Below are positions 47,570-50,484 of a stretch of DNA of 50,484 nt, one piece after another. Under the pieces are notes generated by a model, which was not told the DNA's origin, ran no database searches, and saw only the letters and a list, made by a program, of their open reading frames with translations. Position 1 is the stretch's first letter. The number at the start of each line of letters is the position of its first letter. This DNA comes from an uncultured Collinsella sp. (GTDB lineage Bacteria; Actinomycetota; Coriobacteriia; Coriobacteriales; Coriobacteriaceae), in contig CAUDZT010000004.1 of assembly GCA_958453935.1 (NCBI GenBank), forward strand, positions 1 through 50,484, written 5' to 3'. The translations under genes were made by a program, and so were the position numbers.

Positions 47570-50308
47570 GTGGCAGACGATATCAACAATAACGAGGGTA
47601 TGGACGAGGCCGGCGACGCCGGCATGCCCGATGATCTGAAGCGCCTGCTTGCCCGTGCTGAGCAGGGCGAGGACGGCGATCCGGACGCCTATAACCCCGA
47701 TGCCGATGATGAGGAAGAGGACGACGACGCCGAGCTCGAGGAGAGCTTTGGCGAAGTCGACCGTGGCGCCTCGGCCGGCGAGGATATCAACGGCGGTCAG
47801 CTCCAGATTTCGGAGTTCGGCCGCGAGATGAAGCAGTCGTTCATCGAGTACTCGATGTCGGTCATCACGGCGCGCGCCCTGCCGGACGTGCGCGATGGCT
47901 TAAAGCCGGTGCACCGTCGCATCCTGTACGCCATGAACGAGAGCGGCATCTACCCCAACCGTCCGCACAAGAAGTCGGCCTGGACGGTCGGCGAAGTTAT
48001 CGGTAAGTACCATCCGCACGGCGACGTCGCGGTCTACGAGGCCATGGTCCGCCTGGCACAGTGGTTCTCCATGCGCACGCCGCTCATCGACGGTCACGGC
48101 AACTTTGGCAACATCGATGGCGACGGCGCCGCCGCCATGCGTTACACCGAGAGCCGCCTGGCAAAGCCCGCCATGGAGCTGCTGCGCGACCTGCAGAAGG
48201 ATACCGTCGACTGGCAGCCCAACTACGATGAGTCGCTCGCCGAGCCCCAGGCACTGCCCGCGCGCTTCCCCAACCTGCTGGTCAACGGTAGCCAGGGCAT
48301 CGCCGTCGGCATGGCCACCAACATCGCCCCGCATAACCTCACCGAGGCGATCGAGGCCACCTGCTACCTGATCGACAACCCCGAGGCCACTGTCGACGAG
48401 CTCATGCAGATCATGCCCGGTCCGGACTTCCCCACCGGCGCCATCATCATGGGCAGCGCCGGCATTAAGCAGAGCTACGAGACCGGCCGCGGCTCCATTA
48501 CCGTGCGTGCCAAGGCGCACGTGGAGTCCACCAAGACCGGTCGCAGCCGCTTGGTCTTTACCGAGATTCCCTACATGGTCAACAAGGGCACCCTGCAGGA
48601 GAAGATCGCCCAGCTCGTCAACGATAAGCGCATCGAGGGCATCTCGGATATGCGCGATGAGTCCAACCAGAAGGGTATCCGTCTGGTCATCGAGCTCAAG
48701 AAGGGCGTCATTCCGCAGGTCGTGCTCAACAATCTGTATAAGTACACCTCGCTGCAGACGACCTTTGGCGCCAACAACCTGGCACTTGTCAACGGCGTTC
48801 CCAAATGCCTGAGCCTGCGCGAGATGCTGCAGCACTACATCGACCACCAGGTCGACGTAGTCACCCGCCGCACCCGCTTTGATCTCAAGAAGGCCCAGGC
48901 GCGTGCCCATATCCTCGAGGGCTACCTGATGGCTCTCGACCATATCGACGAGGTCATCAGCATCATTCGTTCCTCGCAGACCGATTCCGAGGCCAGCAGC
49001 CGCCTGATCGAGCGCTTTGGCTTTACACCCGAGCAGACCACGGCCATCCTCGAGATGAAGCTGCGCCGCCTGACCGGCCTGGAGCGCGACAAGATCCAGG
49101 AAGAGCTGGACGGCCTGCGCCGCGCCATCGCCTACTACGAGGACCTGCTGGCGCACGAGGAGAAGATCCTGGGCGTCATTAAGGAAGAGATGCGCGAGAT
49201 CTCCAAGAAGTTTGGCGATAAGCGCCGCACCGAGATCAGCCAGGTCGAGAAGGACCTGGACGTCGAGGACCTCATTGCCGACGAGGACATGGTCGTGACC
49301 ATCACCCACACCGGCTATGTCAAGCGCATCCCGGTGGCCGCCTACCGCGCCCAGAAACGCGGCGGCAAGGGCGTGTCGGGCGTCAACCTCAAAGAGGACG
49401 ATGTCATCGACGAGATGTTCATCGCGTCCACGCACGAGTACGTGCTGTTCTTCTCGAGCAAGGGCAAGGTCTATCGCCTGAAGGTGCACGAGCTGCCGGT
49501 GGGTACGCGCCAGGCGCGCGGTACCGCGATCGTCAACCTGCTGCCCTTCGAGGAGGGCGAGAAGATCGCGAGCGTCATCAGCTGCCGCGAGTTCCCTGCT
49601 GACGAGTACCTGATGTTTGCCACCAAGAGCGGCATGGTCAAGAAGACCGTGATGAGCGCATATGACCGCAGCCGTCGCGACGGCCTGATCGCTATCAACC
49701 TGCGTGACGACGACGCGCTGCTGAACGTGCGCCGCGTGCGCGAGGGCGACAAGATTATCCTGGCCACCACCGCGGGCAAGGCGATCATGTTCTCCGAGGA
49801 GCAGGTGCGCGCCACCGGCCGCGATACCAGCGGCGTTCGCGGTATCGGTATGAAGGACGGCGTGAGCGTTCTGGGCATGGAAGTCACTAACGGCAACGGC
49901 GATCTGTTCGTCATCACCGAGCGCGGCTACGGCAAGCGCACGCCGGTCGCGGACTACCCGGAGCAGAATCGCGGCGGCCAGGGCGTCTACACCATCCAAA
50001 TGACCGAGCGTAAGGGCAACCTCGCGGCCATGAAGACGGTGGGCCCGCAGCACGAGTTGTTCATCGTGACGGAGGGCGCGACGGTCATTCGCGTCAAGAC
50101 CGATGAGATTAGCCAGACTGGCCGCGCTACCCAGGGCGTCAAGATGATGACCGTCGACGACAACGACCGCATCTGCGCCGTAGCCCGCATGACGGCCGCC
50201 AAGGAGAAGCCCGAAGGCGAAGGCGCCGAGGCCGCAACCGACGCCGAAGAGGCCCCAGTCGACCTAGGCGACGGCAACGACATGCCAGAGGATTTCCTAG
50301 ACGAGTAA
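47570..50308 (+). CDS. gyrA: DNA gyrase subunit A
   Basis: GyrA is the DNA-cleaving subunit, 912 residues. An unusual acidic extension of about 70 residues (DADDEEEDDDAELEESFG) precedes the normal start. The breakage domain has ARALPDVRDGLKPVHRR, the quinolone region HPHGDVAVYEAMV and the catalytic Tyr192 in AAMRYTE. The position equal to E. coli Ser83 is Val153 and Asp87 is Glu157. The GyrA-box (QKRGGKG) lies in the C-terminal wrapping domain, followed by an acidic tail. The GTG start has AGGAGG four bases upstream. Confidence 0.98.
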   Translation: MADDINNNEGMDEAGDAGMPDDLKRLLARAEQGEDGDPDAYNPDADDEEEDDDAELEESFGEVDRGASAGEDINGGQLQISEFGREMKQSFIEYSMSVITARALPDVRDGLKPVHRRILYAMNESGIYPNRPHKKSAWTVGEVIGKYHPHGDVAVYEAMVRLAQWFSMRTPLIDGHGNFGNIDGDGAAAMRYTESRLAKPAMELLRDLQKDTVDWQPNYDESLAEPQALPARFPNLLVNGSQGIAVGMATNIAPHNLTEAIEATCYLIDNPEATVDELMQIMPGPDFPTGAIIMGSAGIKQSYETGRGSITVRAKAHVESTKTGRSRLVFTEIPYMVNKGTLQEKIAQLVNDKRIEGISDMRDESNQKGIRLVIELKKGVIPQVVLNNLYKYTSLQTTFGANNLALVNGVPKCLSLREMLQHYIDHQVDVVTRRTRFDLKKAQARAHILEGYLMALDHIDEVISIIRSSQTDSEASSRLIERFGFTPEQTTAILEMKLRRLTGLERDKIQEELDGLRRAIAYYEDLLAHEEKILGVIKEEMREISKKFGDKRRTEISQVEKDLDVEDLIADEDMVVTITHTGYVKRIPVAAYRAQKRGGKGVSGVNLKEDDVIDEMFIASTHEYVLFFSSKGKVYRLKVHELPVGTRQARGTAIVNLLPFEEGEKIASVISCREFPADEYLMFATKSGMVKKTVMSAYDRSRRDGLIAINLRDDDALLNVRRVREGDKIILATTAGKAIMFSEEQVRATGRDTSGVRGIGMKDGVSVLGMEVTNGNGDLFVITERGYGKRTPVADYPEQNRGGQGVYTIQMTERKGNLAAMKTVGPQHELFIVTEGATVIRVKTDEISQTGRATQGVKMMTVDDNDRICAVARMTAAKEKPEGEGAEAATDAEEAPVDLGDGNDMPEDFLDE

Positions 50309-50348
50309 GAGGCCCTAGCTGGTAGAAAATATCAGACCCCATATATCG

Positions 50349-50375
50349 GCGGTCGGCGCACTGCGCGCCGACCGC
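50349..50375 (+). terminator. Terminator of gyrA
   Basis: GCGGTCGGCGC/GCGCCGACCGC is a perfect 11-bp stem followed by TTTTT. Confidence 0.92.
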
Positions 50376-50454
50376 TTTTTGAAAATCTTTGAACCCCACG
50401 TCGGCCCCGGCTGCCCGGCGGCATGCGAAGTCGATCGCGAGTTCCGCACGAGCC

Positions 50455-50477
50455 GGAGAGCACTTAATGTGCTCTCC
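50455..50477. other. Perfect hairpin at the window edge
   Basis: GGAGAGCAC/GTGCTCTCC has a five-base loop. The window ends seven bases later, so its role is unclear. The 80 bases before it show no gene. Confidence 0.5.
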
Positions 50478-50484
50478 GTGCGAG

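Noticed and set aside
47900..50053. 717-codon minus-strand frame opposite gyrA
   Set aside because: Antisense shadow of gyrA with composition typical of reversed codons.
1..50484. CRISPR arrays or rRNA genes
   Set aside because: No regularly spaced repeat array and no rRNA-like conserved stretches were seen.

Overview
The window is the chromosomal replication-origin region of a high-GC Gram-positive anaerobe, most likely a Coriobacteriia member close to Collinsella. The evidence is the origin gene order (yidC-yidD-rnpA-rpmH / GHKL ATPase-dnaA-dnaN-recF-dciA-gyrB-gyrA), a paired WYL regulator locus, an LPXTG-anchored thioester adhesin and a divergent DnaA. The genus is inferred from gene content and style, not from a database match. 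Transcription follows replication: nearly everything left of about 38.9 kb is on the minus strand and everything from 39.15 kb rightward is on the plus strand.

1-1.7 kb is a decayed mobile-element scar at tRNA-Lys(TTT). It holds a C-terminal fragment of a large serine recombinase, a lone TraX-type membrane protein, a roughly 70-bp degenerate direct repeat and a 19-bp copy of the tRNA-Lys 3' end. 1.7-12.8 kb is housekeeping and signalling: an M29 aminopeptidase, purC with a small membrane protein, an OmpR-type two-component system, a TSCPD protein coupled to a secreted lipoprotein, a solute-binding protein coupled to a diguanylate cyclase, and purB.

12.9-19.2 kb is a genomic island inserted at the 3' end of tRNA-Gly(CCC), bounded by a 14-bp direct repeat of the tRNA tail. 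It carries an AlbA_2/GHKL protein behind an array of AATTACATTA operators, then a palindrome-controlled three-gene restriction-modification operon. That operon is a small regulator, a nuclease-methyltransferase fusion and an HsdS-like specificity subunit, which recalls BcgI-type systems rather than classical type I.

19.5-33.6 kb holds a large LPATG surface adhesin, an M28-like membrane peptidase split by a roughly 660-residue acidic disordered insert, two WYL regulators, a DinG-type helicase-exonuclease, ddl and rlmN. 33.6-38.8 kb is the segregation and origin-left block: a small membrane protein, parB, parA, three perfect parS sites exactly 39 bp apart, rsmG, jag, yidC, yidD, rnpA and rpmH.

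38.9-50.4 kb is the origin and right arm. An unusual protein (GHKL ATPase, Gln/Pro-rich linker, winged helix) lies between rpmH and dnaA. DnaA has changed DNA-contacting residues, and the canonical TTATCCACA box is absent from both origin intergenic regions. Instead the 12-mer GTTTTCAACAGG occurs three times there, and a DnaA-trio-like run (CTATTACTATTATTA) followed by an AT-rich stretch marks the likely unwinding site between dnaA and dnaN. dnaN, recF, dciA, gyrB and gyrA follow. A long structured intergenic hairpin separates gyrB from gyrA, and GyrA has valine at the Ser83-equivalent quinolone position.
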